In this document: piece after piece, positions 29,899 through 40,894 of the stretch | Layout of the letters: each line of letters starts with the position of its first letter | Numbering within the stretch: the stretch's first letter is position 1 | NCBI GenBank assembly: GCA_963829705.1 | Contig: CAWHJN010000004.1 | Location: 62,001-126,000 of the forward strand | Direction: 5' to 3' | From: CAWHJN01 sp963829705 | Lineage (GTDB): Bacteria > Bacteroidota > Rhodothermia > Rhodothermales > BA12 | DNA: 64,000 bases | Made by a program: the position numbers and the translations under genes | Notes under the pieces: model-generated | Told to the model about the DNA's origin: nothing | Database searches by the model: none | The model's input: the letters and a program-made list of their open reading frames with translations, nothing else

Positions 29899-30881
29899 CA
29901 GGCGGCCTGTGCTTCGTAATAGGCGATGGCGCGGCGGATGCCTTCCTCGAACGGGATCGACGGCGTGAAGCCCAGCGCCTGCTGTTTGGACGTGTCGCCC
30001 CCACGCGCGAAGACGCCCTCGGGCTTGTCGCTCGTGCCGACGACCTCGGGGCTGTAGCCGCACACCTCGGCGGCCATCCGGGCGAAGGTTTTGAAGCTCG
30101 TAAAAAGACCCGTCGAGAGGTTGAGCGCGTCGCCGTCGTCGATCTGGTCCATCGTCGTCAAAACGCCCGTCACGCAGTCCTCGATGTGGATAAAGTCGCG
30201 CATCTGGTTGCCCGATCCCCACACGGTCAGCGTGTCCGCTCCGCGGTGCGCCATCGCGCGCTTGCAGACGCCGGGGAACGGGTACGTGTCGTCTTGGTCC
30301 TCGCCATACCCGCTGAACGGGCGGTAGCAGACGCTCTTCAGCCCGTGCTTCTCGAAGGCGAGGCGCGACAGGTACTCGACCGTCAACTTCGACCAGCCGT
30401 ACGAGAGGTCGGGCATCCCCAACTCGCCGTCGAACCGAATCAGGCTCTCGTGCAGCAGTTCGTAGTGATTGGGTCGCTGAAGCGTGATGGGGTAGGCCGC
30501 GCTCGACGAGAAGATGACGCTCTTTTTCGGACGCGCCTCGACGGCCCACTGCCAGTAGCGCGCGTCGATGGCGAGGTCGTCGGCCACGGCGAGCGGGTTC
30601 TGCTCGATCACCAGCCGCCCGCCGACGATGGCGGCGAGATGGAAGGCGTAGTCGAAGTCGTCGTCCTTGCGTTCGTCGAAAAAGGCGCGGCAGTCCTGGT
30701 GGTAGAAGTGGAAGCCCGAAAAACCGCGCGGGTCGAACAGCGGCCAGCCCGCGTCGGGGTGGATGCCGCCGGTGAGCGGCGCGACGCTGTCGACGGCGTG
30801 AACCTCGTGGCCCTGTTCGAGCAGCCGACGGGTGAAGTGGCGGCCCACGAAGCCCGCGGCGCCGGTGATGAGGATTTTCAT
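29898..30881 (-). CDS. NAD-dependent sugar epimerase/dehydratase
   Basis: A 327-residue extended-SDR protein. The Rossmann motif is MKILITGAAGFVGRHF (GxxGxxG), and the catalytic YxxxK is YGWSKLTVEYL, with FSSSAAYP supplying the Ser. It resembles GDP-fucose synthase / UDP-glucose epimerase-type enzymes that make nucleotide sugars. It sits between a GT4 gene (15 bases upstream) and the overlapping methyltransferase gene, forming a small surface-glycan operon. The exact sugar is not determinable. Confidence 0.85.
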   Translation of the reverse strand: MKILITGAAGFVGRHFTRRLLEQGHEVHAVDSVAPLTGGIHPDAGWPLFDPRGFSGFHFYHQDCRAFFDERKDDDFDYAFHLAAIVGGRLVIEQNPLAVADDLAIDARYWQWAVEARPKKSVIFSSSAAYPITLQRPNHYELLHESLIRFDGELGMPDLSYGWSKLTVEYLSRLAFEKHGLKSVCYRPFSGYGEDQDDTYPFPGVCKRAMAHRGADTLTVWGSGNQMRDFIHIEDCVTGVLTTMDQIDDGDALNLSTGLFTSFKTFARMAAEVCGYSPEVVGTSDKPEGVFARGGDTSKQQALGFTPSIPFEEGIRRAIAYYEAQAA

Positions 30882-30896
30882 AGTGCGGATAGCGTG

Positions 30897-32069
30897 TCAG
30901 CGGTTGAGCAGGAACGGCAGCAGTCGGTCCACGAGCGCGTCCCACGAGTATTTCTCGGCCTGCCGCGCGGCGCCGTCGGCGAGCTTTTCCGGGCCGATAT
31001 CGTAGAACCGCGCGATGCCTGTAGCCAGCGCATCGGGGTTTTCGGGCGGCACGAGCACGCCCGCCACCCCGTCCGGGACGACCTCGGCGAAGACGCCGAG
31101 ATCCGTCGTGACCATGGGCTTCCCGAAGAAAAACGCCGTCTGCGCCACTCCCGAGGGCGTCGCCCGGCGGTACGGCTGCACGATGGCGTCGGCGGCGGAG
31201 AAGTAGCGGTGGACGTCTTCGTTGGGGATGTAACCGGGGAAAAAGCGGACGACGGGCGCGTCGCCTTGGTCGAGCCCGAGCTTTTTGGTCTGCGCCATGA
31301 TCGCGTCGCGGTTGTCGTAAAACTCACCCGCGACGATGAGCCGCGCACCGGTTTTCTGGTGGACGGCGGGCATGGCGTCGAGCAAAATATCCAGCCCCTT
31401 GTACGGACGGATCAGTCCGAAAAACAGGAGCGTCCGCTCGTCGGGAAGGCCCAGTTCGGCGCGGGCTTCGGAGGGCGCGAGCGGCGGCTCGAAAATGTCG
31501 TAGACGGGGTGGAAGCCTTCGTACACGCGGGCGTCGGGCACGAACGTTTTGAGGTCGCTCGTGACGTGCTCGCTCATGGTGAAATACGCATCGGCCCGGC
31601 TCAGCAGCGTTCTCATCAGCGGCTTCGTGGCGGGGAAAGCCTTGTGCGGAAACACGTTGTGCAGAAACAGCGACACCTCGGGCTGCGGGGCGTTGGCGCG
31701 TTTCAGCGCCTTCCGCATCGCCGCGAGTACGCCCAGGTAGGCGGGCACGAAGAACGGCAGCCAGTGGCTGAAGACCACGGCATCCGGGCGCTCGGCGGCG
31801 ATCCAGCGGCCCGCTTTCCGCCACGACAGCGGATTGACGGAGTCGATCAATTTCTCGGGCGTCGCGGGCAGGCGTTTCTGCCAGCGGGCGTCGTCCTCGA
31901 ACTGGCTCTCGCCGGGAAAGAGCAGCGTCGGGTACTGCCGCGAGAACGTGACGAGGCGTACGTCGGCGCGCTCGCCCAGCGCCTGCGCCAGCCGGTTCTG
32001 GAAGTGCGCGATGCCGCCGCGGTACGGATACGCCGGGCCGACGAGGACGATTTTCGGGCGAGCAGGCAC
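30897..32069 (-). CDS. GT4 family glycosyltransferase
   Basis: A GT-B glycosyltransferase beginning VPARPKIVLVGPAYPYRGGIAHF, with the GT4 nucleotide-sugar block ADAIVQPYRRATPSGVAQTAFFFGKPMVTTDLGVFAEVV near the C-terminus. No ATG is available at the proper N-terminus. GTG at 32069 is chosen because the family sequence starts right after it; TTG at 32099 is an alternative. Length is ~390 residues. It is the first gene of the run followed by the epimerase and methyltransferase, probably for exopolysaccharide or O-glycan assembly. Confidence 0.8.
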   Translation of the reverse strand: MPARPKIVLVGPAYPYRGGIAHFQNRLAQALGERADVRLVTFSRQYPTLLFPGESQFEDDARWQKRLPATPEKLIDSVNPLSWRKAGRWIAAERPDAVVFSHWLPFFVPAYLGVLAAMRKALKRANAPQPEVSLFLHNVFPHKAFPATKPLMRTLLSRADAYFTMSEHVTSDLKTFVPDARVYEGFHPVYDIFEPPLAPSEARAELGLPDERTLLFFGLIRPYKGLDILLDAMPAVHQKTGARLIVAGEFYDNRDAIMAQTKKLGLDQGDAPVVRFFPGYIPNEDVHRYFSAADAIVQPYRRATPSGVAQTAFFFGKPMVTTDLGVFAEVVPDGVAGVLVPPENPDALATGIARFYDIGPEKLADGAARQAEKYSWDALVDRLLPFLLNR

Positions 32070-32258
32070 GGAGGCGAGGGCGGGTGGATGGATCTCCAAC
32101 TTAACGCCGACGACACGGCGCGGGCGCGGCGTACCCGGCGCATTCCCTCGTTTTTGGCAGAACCACCGCCGCGCGCCTCCCATGCGCCGCCGCGAGGCCG
32201 GCGAAAGCGGCGGCCTCGTGCGTATTCTTGCTCCTCTGGTTTTGCTCTTTTCCGACCC

Positions 32259-34131
32259 ATGCCCACGTCTCTCTTCCGGCTGCGCGGCGCGTTCTTGATG
32301 ACGCTGCTCGTCTTTCCGTTCGCCCTGTACGCGCAGGCACCCGCGCCCACGCACTACGACGTGTCGTGGCCCGACGCCCAAGGGCACGAGACGCGCATCA
32401 CGGCGACGTTCACCGGCCTCGACCGCGACCGCGCCGCTCGACGTGTTGATGAGCCGCGCCTCGCCGGGCCGGTACGCCCTCCACGAGTTCGCCAAGAACG
32501 TCTACGACGTCTCCGCCGTCGATGGCGCGGGCCGACCGCTGGACATTGACCGCTCCTCACTGTACGGCTGGACGGTGGACGGGCACGACGGCACGGTGCG
32601 TTTCCGCTACACGCTCTACGCCAACCACGCCGACGGCACGTACGCGGGCGTCGATTCCACGCACGCGCACTACAATATGCCTGCGGCGTTCGTCTACGCA
32701 CCCCACCTTGCCGAGCAGCCCGTCCGCATCACGTTCCACCCTATCAACAACTGGAAGATCGCCACGCAGCTTCAGCCTACCGACGACCCGGCGACGTTCA
32801 CGGCCCCCAACCTCCAGTATTTCATGGACTCGCCCGTCGAGTTGAGCGACCACACGCTGCTCGAGTGGCGCGTGGGGCCGGGCGGCGCAGCACACTACCG
32901 GATGGCGCTCCACCACACCGGCACGCACGACGAAGCCGAGGCGTACGTCGAGATGGCCAAGAACGTCATCGCCGAGCAGGCCGCCGTGTTCGGTGAGTAC
33001 CCCGACTTCGACTACGGCACGTACACGTTTCTGGCGGATTACCTCCCGTGGGTCTACGGCGACGGGATGGAGCACCGCAACTCGACGATCCTGACGAGCA
33101 GGGGCGCGCTCGAAGGCGACGGCGCGCTGCGGGTGCTGGGCACGCTGGCGCACGAGCACTTCCACGCCTGGAACATGGAGCGCCTGCGCGACGCCACGCT
33201 CGAACCGTTCGACTTCGCGCGCGCCAACCCGTCGCAAAACCTGTGGTTTGGCGAGGGCTTCACGAGCTACTACGACGGCCTCACGCGCGTACGGGCGGGC
33301 GTGCTGCCCCTCGGCGAATACGCGCAGGACCTCACGGGCGTGCTCAACACCGTCATCCGCTCCCCCGCACGCGCCTACCGTGGCCCCGCCGATATGAGCC
33401 TGATGGCTCCGTTCGTGGATGCCGCCGTCACCATCGACGAGACGAACTACGCCAACACGTTCGTCTCGTACTACACCTGGGGCGAGGCACTGGGCCTCGG
33501 CCTCGATCTGCTCCTGCGCGAGCGGTACGGCAAAACCCTCGACGACTACATGCGCGCCATGTGGACGCAGTACGGCACGCATCAGCAGGATCTGAAGCCG
33601 ACGAAACCCTACGACCGCGCCGGACTCGAAAAGGTGCTGGGCGAGGTCACGGGCGACGCGGCCTTCGCCGCCGATTTCTTCGACCGCTACGTCGATCACG
33701 GCGGCGTGCTCGAGTATGCCGCGCTGCTGGAACAGGCGGGCCTCGTCCTGCGCACCGCGCACCCCGACCGTGGCTACCTCGGCGTGCTCGCGCTCGACGC
33801 CGGCCCGGAGGGAGCCGAGGTGATGCGGCCCGTACCCGCTGGCAGCGCCGCTGCGCAGGCGGGCGTGGCCTCGGGCGACAGGCTCCTGAGCGTCGATGGC
33901 GTCCGCATCGACGCGGCGCAGATGGTGGAGGGCGCGCTCGACGGCAAACGCCCCGGTGACGTCGTCACCCTCGTCTACGAGCAGCGCGGCGTGGTCAAGA
34001 CGGTGCGCGTGGCGCTTCAGCCGGACCCCAGGCTCGAAGTCGTGACGTTCGAGGAGGCGGGGCGGCCTGTCACCGATGCCGTCCGGGCGTTCCGCGCGGC
34101 GTGGCTCGGCCCGAAAGCCTCGAACGAGTGA
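32259..34131 (+). CDS. M61 glycyl aminopeptidase-family protease with PDZ domain, one frame break
   Basis: ATG 32259 gives a signal peptide (FLMTLLVFPFALYAQA). The M61 N-terminal domain follows, then the zinc-peptidase core with HEHFHAWNMERLR (HExxH-type site: His-Glu-His-Phe-His) and WFGEGFTSYYDGL, and finally a C-terminal PDZ domain (RGYLGVLAL ... GSAAAQAGVASGDRLLSVDGV). A net +1 base near 32425-32432 shifts the frame; dropping one C gives LDRDAPLDVLMSRASPG. Family members release N-terminal glycine or alanine. It probably acts in the periplasm. Confidence 0.87.
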
Positions 34132-34149
34132 GCGGGTGCGCCGGCGTGT

Positions 34150-35118
34150 TCAGCGCGCCTCGGGCATCGGAATCGCGGTTTCCTCGCGCACGTCGTACGA
34201 CGCCACGCGCTCCAGGCGTGGCTTGACGATCATCTCGCCCAGCAGCCCCGTCGTGAACATCTGCACGCCCACGATGACGAGCGTGACGCCGAGCAAGAGC
34301 AGCGGGCGGTCGCCCACGGGGATGCCGTAGACGAGCTTCTCGACGGAGATCCACAGCGCGATGACGAAGCCGACGAGGAACGACAGCGTGCCGAGGACGC
34401 CGAAAAACTGCATCGGGCGGGCGGCGAAGCGCGTCAGGAACGAGACCGTGACGAGGTCGAGGAAGCCGCGCGCGAAGCGCTCGAAGCCAAACTTGCTCGT
34501 GCCGTGCTTGCGCGCGTGGTGCTGCACGGCCTTCTCGCCGATGCGCGTGTAGCCCTCCCACCGGGCGAGCAGCGGGATGTAGCGGTGCAACTCGCCGTAG
34601 ACGCGCACACTCTTGGCCACCTCGCAGCGGTAGATCTTCAGCCCGCAGTTGAAATCGTGCAGCCCGATGCCCGAGAAGGCCCGCGTGACAGCGTTGAAAA
34701 AGCGGCTCGGGATGGTTTTTGACAGCGGGTCGTGGCGCTTTTTCTTCCACCCGCTCACGAGGTCGAAGCCGCCGTCTTCGAGCATCGCCACCAGGCCGGG
34801 AATCTCGGCGGGGTCGTCCTGCAAGTCGGCGTCCATCGTGACGACGTACGTGCCCGCGGCACGCGCAAAGCCGACGGCGAGGGCGGCGCTCTTGCCGTAG
34901 TTGCGCCGGAAGCGGATGCCACGGAAGCGCGCATCGGCCTCAGCGATGCCCTCGATCACGCGCCACGAGTCGTCGTGCGAGCCGTCATCGATGAACCACG
35001 TCTCGAACGACAGGCCTGCCCCGTCGCACGCCTGCCGGATGCGGTCGGCCAGTTCGGGCAGGCTCTCGGCCTCCTCGAAAACGGGCACGACGATGCTGAC
35101 GGCTGGCTCCATCGTCAC
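34150..35118 (-). CDS. GT2 family glycosyltransferase, DPM1/GtrB-like, membrane-anchored
   Basis: A 322-residue protein. The GT-A domain starts VSIVVPVFEEAESLPELA and has the metal-binding MDADLQDDPAEIPGL. Two C-terminal transmembrane helices (FFGVLGTLSFLVGFVIALWI and LLLLGVTLVIVGVQMFTTGL) match polyprenyl-phosphate sugar transferases. The likely reaction is transfer of a sugar from a nucleotide donor to undecaprenyl phosphate at the inner membrane. It converges on the M61 gene. Confidence 0.87.
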   Translation of the reverse strand: MTMEPAVSIVVPVFEEAESLPELADRIRQACDGAGLSFETWFIDDGSHDDSWRVIEGIAEADARFRGIRFRRNYGKSAALAVGFARAAGTYVVTMDADLQDDPAEIPGLVAMLEDGGFDLVSGWKKKRHDPLSKTIPSRFFNAVTRAFSGIGLHDFNCGLKIYRCEVAKSVRVYGELHRYIPLLARWEGYTRIGEKAVQHHARKHGTSKFGFERFARGFLDLVTVSFLTRFAARPMQFFGVLGTLSFLVGFVIALWISVEKLVYGIPVGDRPLLLLGVTLVIVGVQMFTTGLLGEMIVKPRLERVASYDVREETAIPMPEAR

Positions 35119-35237
35119 AAGCTACGCCGGGCGTCGGGCGCGAGGCGCGAGGCTTCGCGCTCACCCCGGTGATCGCGGAGTGCCGGGGCGGCGAGCGCGT
35201 CGTTCCAGTCCATAACAACTGCTTGGTCTAAAAACCC

Positions 35238-35273
35238 GTCCCCCTCGTGTGAGGGGGACCGTCCGGCAGGACG
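35238..35273 (-). terminator. Double hairpin with T-run downstream of gyrB
   Basis: Read on the minus strand, after the gyrB stop, CGTCC-loop-GGACG (35273-35260) is followed by GTCCCCCTC-ACAC-GAGGGGGAC (35259-35238) and then GGGTTTTTAG. The 9-bp GC stem plus five T residues fits an intrinsic terminator for gyrB. The flanking complementary CCCCCTCG units also look like a repetitive palindromic element. Confidence 0.6.
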
Positions 35274-35279
35274 AGGGGG

Positions 35280-37226
<1,947 letters not shown>

Positions 37227-37361
37227 AAGGGTGGGGCACGCGCCGCGCCGGAGGCGCTAAACGCTGGTGAAACAAGAGGGTAGTGCCAACGCTCTGAGGG
37301 GCCTTTCGTTCGCCCCGAGCGGGGTATCTGGCCGTCAAGATACGGCCCAGACCCGGCTATT

Positions 37362-37865
37362 TCAGGCGGTTTCGTCGCGCACGCGAGCGACGAGGCGAAG
37401 CACCGAGGCGGCAAACAACGCGGCGGCGCTGTCGAACGCGTCGCCTTCTCTGGCGGCCAGTTCGGCCCGTGCCGCAATCGCTTCGCGCACGTCCTCGGCG
37501 AGCCCTTCGCTGACGGCCGGGTACAGGCTGAGGACGTGGCCCTGCAACTCGGTGAGCAGCCGCCCCATGCGGCGCAGCACGAGCATCTGGTCGAGGCGGC
37601 GCAGGAGGGCGGCGGTGCCTTCTTCCTCGCCCATCGCCAGTGCGGCGACGAGGCGCATCGCCAGTCCGGAGAGTTCGGCTCCGGCTTCTTGTCCTTCCCG
37701 CTGCGCGAGCGTGTGCGGCTGCTGCGCGCTCGGGTCGCGGCCTTCGCGGCGAGCCTGGTACGCCGCCATCCACTCGGCGGCGACGGAGAGCGTCGAGAGC
37801 AGCGCGGTGGCTTCTACGGCCTGGTGCTCGGCGGATCGAGAGGGGCGGTCGGGGGGGATATGCAT
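37362..37865 (-). CDS. Hypothetical alpha-helical protein
   Basis: A 167-residue product, predicted mainly helical and rich in Ala, Leu, Arg and Glu, without signal peptide or membrane helix. It lies between the CBS-domain gene (36 bases upstream) and gyrB on the same strand and may be cotranscribed with both. I recognise no family. Consistent codon bias and tight spacing favour a real gene over a random open frame. The 135-base gap to gyrB holds two small hairpins (near 37312-37325 and 37332-37349). Confidence 0.55.
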   Translation of the reverse strand: MHIPPDRPSRSAEHQAVEATALLSTLSVAAEWMAAYQARREGRDPSAQQPHTLAQREGQEAGAELSGLAMRLVAALAMGEEEGTAALLRRLDQMLVLRRMGRLLTELQGHVLSLYPAVSEGLAEDVREAIAARAELAAREGDAFDSAAALFAASVLRLVARVRDETA

Positions 37866-37901
37866 ACCGGCAGGACGCCGGAAAAGACGCCCGATCTGAG
37901 A

Positions 37902-38567
37902 TTACACTTCGAGGTAGCGGACGAAGGCGTCGATGCGCTGCTGCAAATCTTCCTGATCCTCGACCTCTCCATACGACGCCGCCACGTGGTAGCCGTAATG
38001 CTCCAGCATGTGGCGCACGCGCGCGGCATCGACGACGTTGAGCTTCAGCGTCAGCCGCACGTCGCCGTCGGCGGCGTCGGGCAGTTCGGTGACGATCGAG
38101 CGGATCTGGACGTCGTTCTGCTCGATGGTGTGGACGATCTTGGCGAGCGAGTAGTCGCGCGGCGGCACCTCGACGGAGACGACGGCCCCGCTTTCCTGCG
38201 TGGCGAGCATCTGCGCGAAGCGCTCGAAGATGTCGTGGCGGCGCGCGAAGCCCATGTAATGGCCGCCCTCGTCCACGATGGGCAGCGCCGCCAGGTTGTG
38301 CTGCACCATAATCTTGGTGGCCTCGAACACGTGCGCGTCGGGCGCAATGCTGATGGGCCGCCCGGCCAGCACCGAGGCCACGTCGGCGTCGGCGCTGAGG
38401 GCGTTGAGCAGCACGGACTCGGTGACGACGCCCGCGAGCACGCCTGCCTCGTCCACGACGGGCAGCACGCCGCTGGGCTCGTCGAGCAGCAGCCCCAGCG
38501 CGTCTTCTATCGAAGTCGTGGGCCGGACGGCGTCAGGCGTCCACGTGATAATGGTGTCAGGCATCAT
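37902..38567 (-). CDS. Tandem CBS domain protein with C-terminal ACT-like domain
   Basis: A 221-residue product. Two CBS domains occupy about residues 1-60 (TWTPDAVRPTTSIEDALGLL ... VLPVVDEAGVLAGVVT) and 70-125 (PISIAPDAHVFEATKIMVQH ... ALPIVDEGGHYMGFARRHDI). The remainder (VSVEVPPRDYSLAKIVHTIE ... LKLNVVDAARVRHMLEHYGY) reads as an ACT-like regulatory fold, as in AcuB-type proteins. CBS pairs bind adenine nucleotides. Likely a soluble regulatory protein; its target is unknown. The 199 bases upstream to hflX show no gene. Confidence 0.85.
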   Translation of the reverse strand: MMPDTIITWTPDAVRPTTSIEDALGLLLDEPSGVLPVVDEAGVLAGVVTESVLLNALSADADVASVLAGRPISIAPDAHVFEATKIMVQHNLAALPIVDEGGHYMGFARRHDIFERFAQMLATQESGAVVSVEVPPRDYSLAKIVHTIEQNDVQIRSIVTELPDAADGDVRLTLKLNVVDAARVRHMLEHYGYHVAASYGEVEDQEDLQQRIDAFVRYLEV

Positions 38568-38766
38568 GAAAAGATGGCTTCAGGAGCCGGTCGTACAGGC
38601 ACATACAAGGCAACGTTTGTGCCGTACGCATCCGCAGGCTCTCACGATTTACGAACAGATGCCGTTGTGGCGCAAGGCCCGAAGCCGGTGCCCTGCTTCC
38701 TCTACGGCTGTCTCTTTCCGTGATCGGTAAGCGCGGGGACCGACGGAAGCCGCGCCTTGCGGGCGC

Positions 38767-40098
38767 TCACGAGGCGTCTTCTGCGAGGCGCGACAGCTTC
38801 CGGTAGCGGCCCAGCGCGGGGGCGAGGTCGGTGTAGTGGTGCGGGGCGATGCGAAAGCGCAGCACCACCACTGCCTCGGGGTCGTGGTCGGGGGTGTCGG
38901 GGGAGGTGGCGAACGTGTAGGCTTCCTCCAGCACATCGGCGACGCGACGGACGTGGGCGACGAGGCCCGCGTCGCGGATGGGGATGAGGGCCTCGACCTC
39001 GCGGTAATCCTCCTCGGCAATCGTGATCATGCGCTCGCGCAACTCGTCGAGGCCGATGCCGCGCAGCGCCGAGACGAACACGGCGTCGGGGTACTCGGCG
39101 CTGAGGGCGGGCAACAGGCCACGCGCATCCAGTTCGTCGACTTTGTTGAAGACGAGGAGCGTCTTTTTGTCGAGCGCGTCGAGTTCCTTGAGCGTCTCGC
39201 GGACGACGGCGATGTGATCCTCGAAGCGCGGATGCGAAGCGTCCACGACGTGCAGCAGGATGTCGCTCTCGCGGACTTCGTCGAGGGTGCTCTTGAACGA
39301 CTCGATGAGCTTGTGCGGCAGCTTGCGGATAAAGCCGACCGTGTCGGAGAGCATCACCTTCTTGTTGCCGTCGATCTCGACGAGGCGCGTGGTGGCGTCG
39401 AGCGTGGCGAAGAGCCGGTTCTCGGCGAGCACGTCGGTGCCCGAGAGCGCGTTCATCAGCGTGCTCTTGCCCGCGTTGGTGTACCCGACGAGCGAGAAGC
39501 GCACGAACTCATCGCGCCCCTTGCGCTGGGTCGTCCGCTGCTTGTCGATCTTGTCGAGCCGTTCGCGCAGCGTGGCCATGCGCGTGCCGATGAGGCGGCG
39601 GTCGGTTTCGATCTGCGTCTCGCCTGGCCCCTTGGTGCCGATGCCGCCCTTCTGGCGCGACAGGTGCGTCCACTGCCGCGTCAGGCGCGTGCGGAGGTAG
39701 TCGAGCTGGGCGAGTTCTACCTGCGTCTTGGCCGTGGCCGTGCGGGCACGCGAGGCGAAAATGTCGAGGATGAGGGCCGAGCGGTCGACGAGCTTGCAGC
39801 CGATCTGCCGCTCGAGGTTGCGGAGCTGCATCGGCGAGAGGTCGTCGTCGAAGATGACGAGGTCGGCCTCGTGCTGCTCGGCGAGGGCTTTGAGCTCCTG
39901 TACCTTGCCGCCGCCGAGGTAGGTCGACGGCTGCACGCGCGACAGGTTCTGCGTCAGCGTGTCGACGACGTCGGCTCCGGCGGTGTCGACGAGTTGTTCG
40001 AGTTCGGCAAGCGAGTCGTCCATGTCGGCGCGCATGTCGGCGCTCGTAGAGACTCCTACCAGGATGGCGCGCTCACGCGCGGGGCGACGGTCGTGCAA
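38767..40098 (-). CDS. hflX: GTPase HflX
   Basis: A 443-residue ribosome-associated GTPase that helps rescue or split stalled ribosomes. The N-terminal HflX domain includes RVQPSTYLGGGKVQELKALA and the coiled region KGGIGTKGPGETQIETDRRL. The G domain has VGYTNAGKSTLMNAL (P-loop), SDTVGFIRKLPHKLIESFKS (G3) and FNKVDELD (G4). The likely start is TTG 40098, because no ATG precedes the conserved RAILVGV segment. It is preceded by a 6-bp hairpin (40108-40127) and a TTACACG...CGTGTAA inverted repeat. Confidence 0.93.
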   Translation of the reverse strand: MHDRRPARERAILVGVSTSADMRADMDDSLAELEQLVDTAGADVVDTLTQNLSRVQPSTYLGGGKVQELKALAEQHEADLVIFDDDLSPMQLRNLERQIGCKLVDRSALILDIFASRARTATAKTQVELAQLDYLRTRLTRQWTHLSRQKGGIGTKGPGETQIETDRRLIGTRMATLRERLDKIDKQRTTQRKGRDEFVRFSLVGYTNAGKSTLMNALSGTDVLAENRLFATLDATTRLVEIDGNKKVMLSDTVGFIRKLPHKLIESFKSTLDEVRESDILLHVVDASHPRFEDHIAVVRETLKELDALDKKTLLVFNKVDELDARGLLPALSAEYPDAVFVSALRGIGLDELRERMITIAEEDYREVEALIPIRDAGLVAHVRRVADVLEEAYTFATSPDTPDHDPEAVVVLRFRIAPHHYTDLAPALGRYRKLSRLAEDAS

Positions 40099-40126
40099 CA
40101 GGATGAGAGGCGTTTGAAAAGACGCC

Positions 40127-40163
40127 TTACACGCTTCAACGGCAGTCGTGTTGCCTCGTGTAA
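40127..40163. repeat. Inverted repeat TTACACG...CGTGTAA between hflX and the LexA-like gene
   Basis: Seven-base arms (40127-40133 and 40157-40163) with a 23-base loop sit in the 102-base gap. An adjacent AGGCGT-8-ACGCCT hairpin (40108-40127) lies immediately upstream of the hflX start. These could be attenuator or end-of-transcript structures for the LexA-like gene. No T-run is present. Confidence 0.35.
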
Positions 40164-40200
40164 ACGATGTGATTCCAGCGATTTAACGGCAACGGCAGGT

Positions 40201-40845
40201 TCACAGCTTCCGCATCACCGCGAGCACGCGCCCGATGATGTAGCAGCCGGGGTCGTTCGGCGCGAAGACGTCTTCGGTGTAGCGTCGATCAGCGGGGCGG
40301 AGTTGGTAGCGGCCGTTGCCCGCGTGGAAACGCCGCACGCGCAGGTCTTCACCGACGAGGCAGGCGGCGAGCGAGCCGTTGGCGAGCGCGCCGGCATCCA
40401 CCTCCTCGACCACGACGACATCGCCCTTGCGAATGCCGTCGCTGTTCATGCCGTCGTCGCCCACGCGGGCGAGCAGGCACCGGTCGCGGTCGGCTCCGCG
40501 AATCCAGAACGGATCGACCGACAGGTAGCCGTTGGGCTGCCGCCACAGGCTGGCGGGGTCTGAACTCGACGTGCGGCTGACGACGGGCAGCGTGGGCGAC
40601 TCGGAGCCGATGAGCGTGAACGGGTCCTCGGTTTCGTTGAGCGACAGCCCGCGCGCCTGGTTGGGTTCGCGCTGGATGTAGCCTTTCGCTTCGAGCGCTT
40701 GGAGCACCTTGAAGACGCCGTTGGACGAGCGCATTCCCAGAGCCACGCCGATCTCCTTGAGCGTCGGCGGCTTGCGCGACTCGCGGATGTACCCGCGGAT
40801 GAAATCGAGGGCCTGGTTCTGGCGCTGGGTGAGGGGAGACGGCAT
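40201..40845 (-). CDS. LexA-like repressor lacking the S24 catalytic dyad
   Basis: A 214-residue protein with the LexA layout. The winged helix (residues 1-65; LTQRQNQALDFIRGYIRES, PPTLKEIGVALGMRS) is well conserved. The C-terminal S24 fold is recognisable (LLARVGDDGMNSDGIRKGD, DLRVRRF, IIGRVLAVMRKL). Where active LexA has the catalytic Ser (GxSM) this protein has Gly132, and where it has the Lys of VKRL it has Arg171. No Ala-Gly cleavage site is visible in the hinge. Self-cleavage in an SOS response is therefore unlikely. Two palindromes lie 50-96 bases upstream, and a TAnnTTTG element almost abuts the ATG. Confidence 0.82.
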   Translation of the reverse strand: MPSPLTQRQNQALDFIRGYIRESRKPPTLKEIGVALGMRSSNGVFKVLQALEAKGYIQREPNQARGLSLNETEDPFTLIGSESPTLPVVSRTSSSDPASLWRQPNGYLSVDPFWIRGADRDRCLLARVGDDGMNSDGIRKGDVVVVEEVDAGALANGSLAACLVGEDLRVRRFHAGNGRYQLRPADRRYTEDVFAPNDPGCYIIGRVLAVMRKL

Positions 40846-40849
40846 GGGT

Positions 40850-40857
40850 CAAAGGTA
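40850..40857 (-). promoter_or_regulatory. -7 promoter element TACCTTTG for the LexA-like gene
   Basis: On the minus strand TACCTTTG matches the Bacteroidota -7 consensus TAnnTTTG exactly and ends only four bases before the ATG (40845). Transcription would begin at or next to the start codon, giving a nearly leaderless mRNA. No clear TTG at -33 was found. Confidence 0.45.
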
Positions 40858-40894
40858 CATGTGTGCCGCCGCGATTCTGCCGCCCCCTCACGGG

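Noticed and set aside
38568..38766. Possible tRNA or small RNA between the CBS-domain gene and hflX
   Set aside because: No cloverleaf, anticodon arm or T-loop sequence was found; only an ordinary gap.
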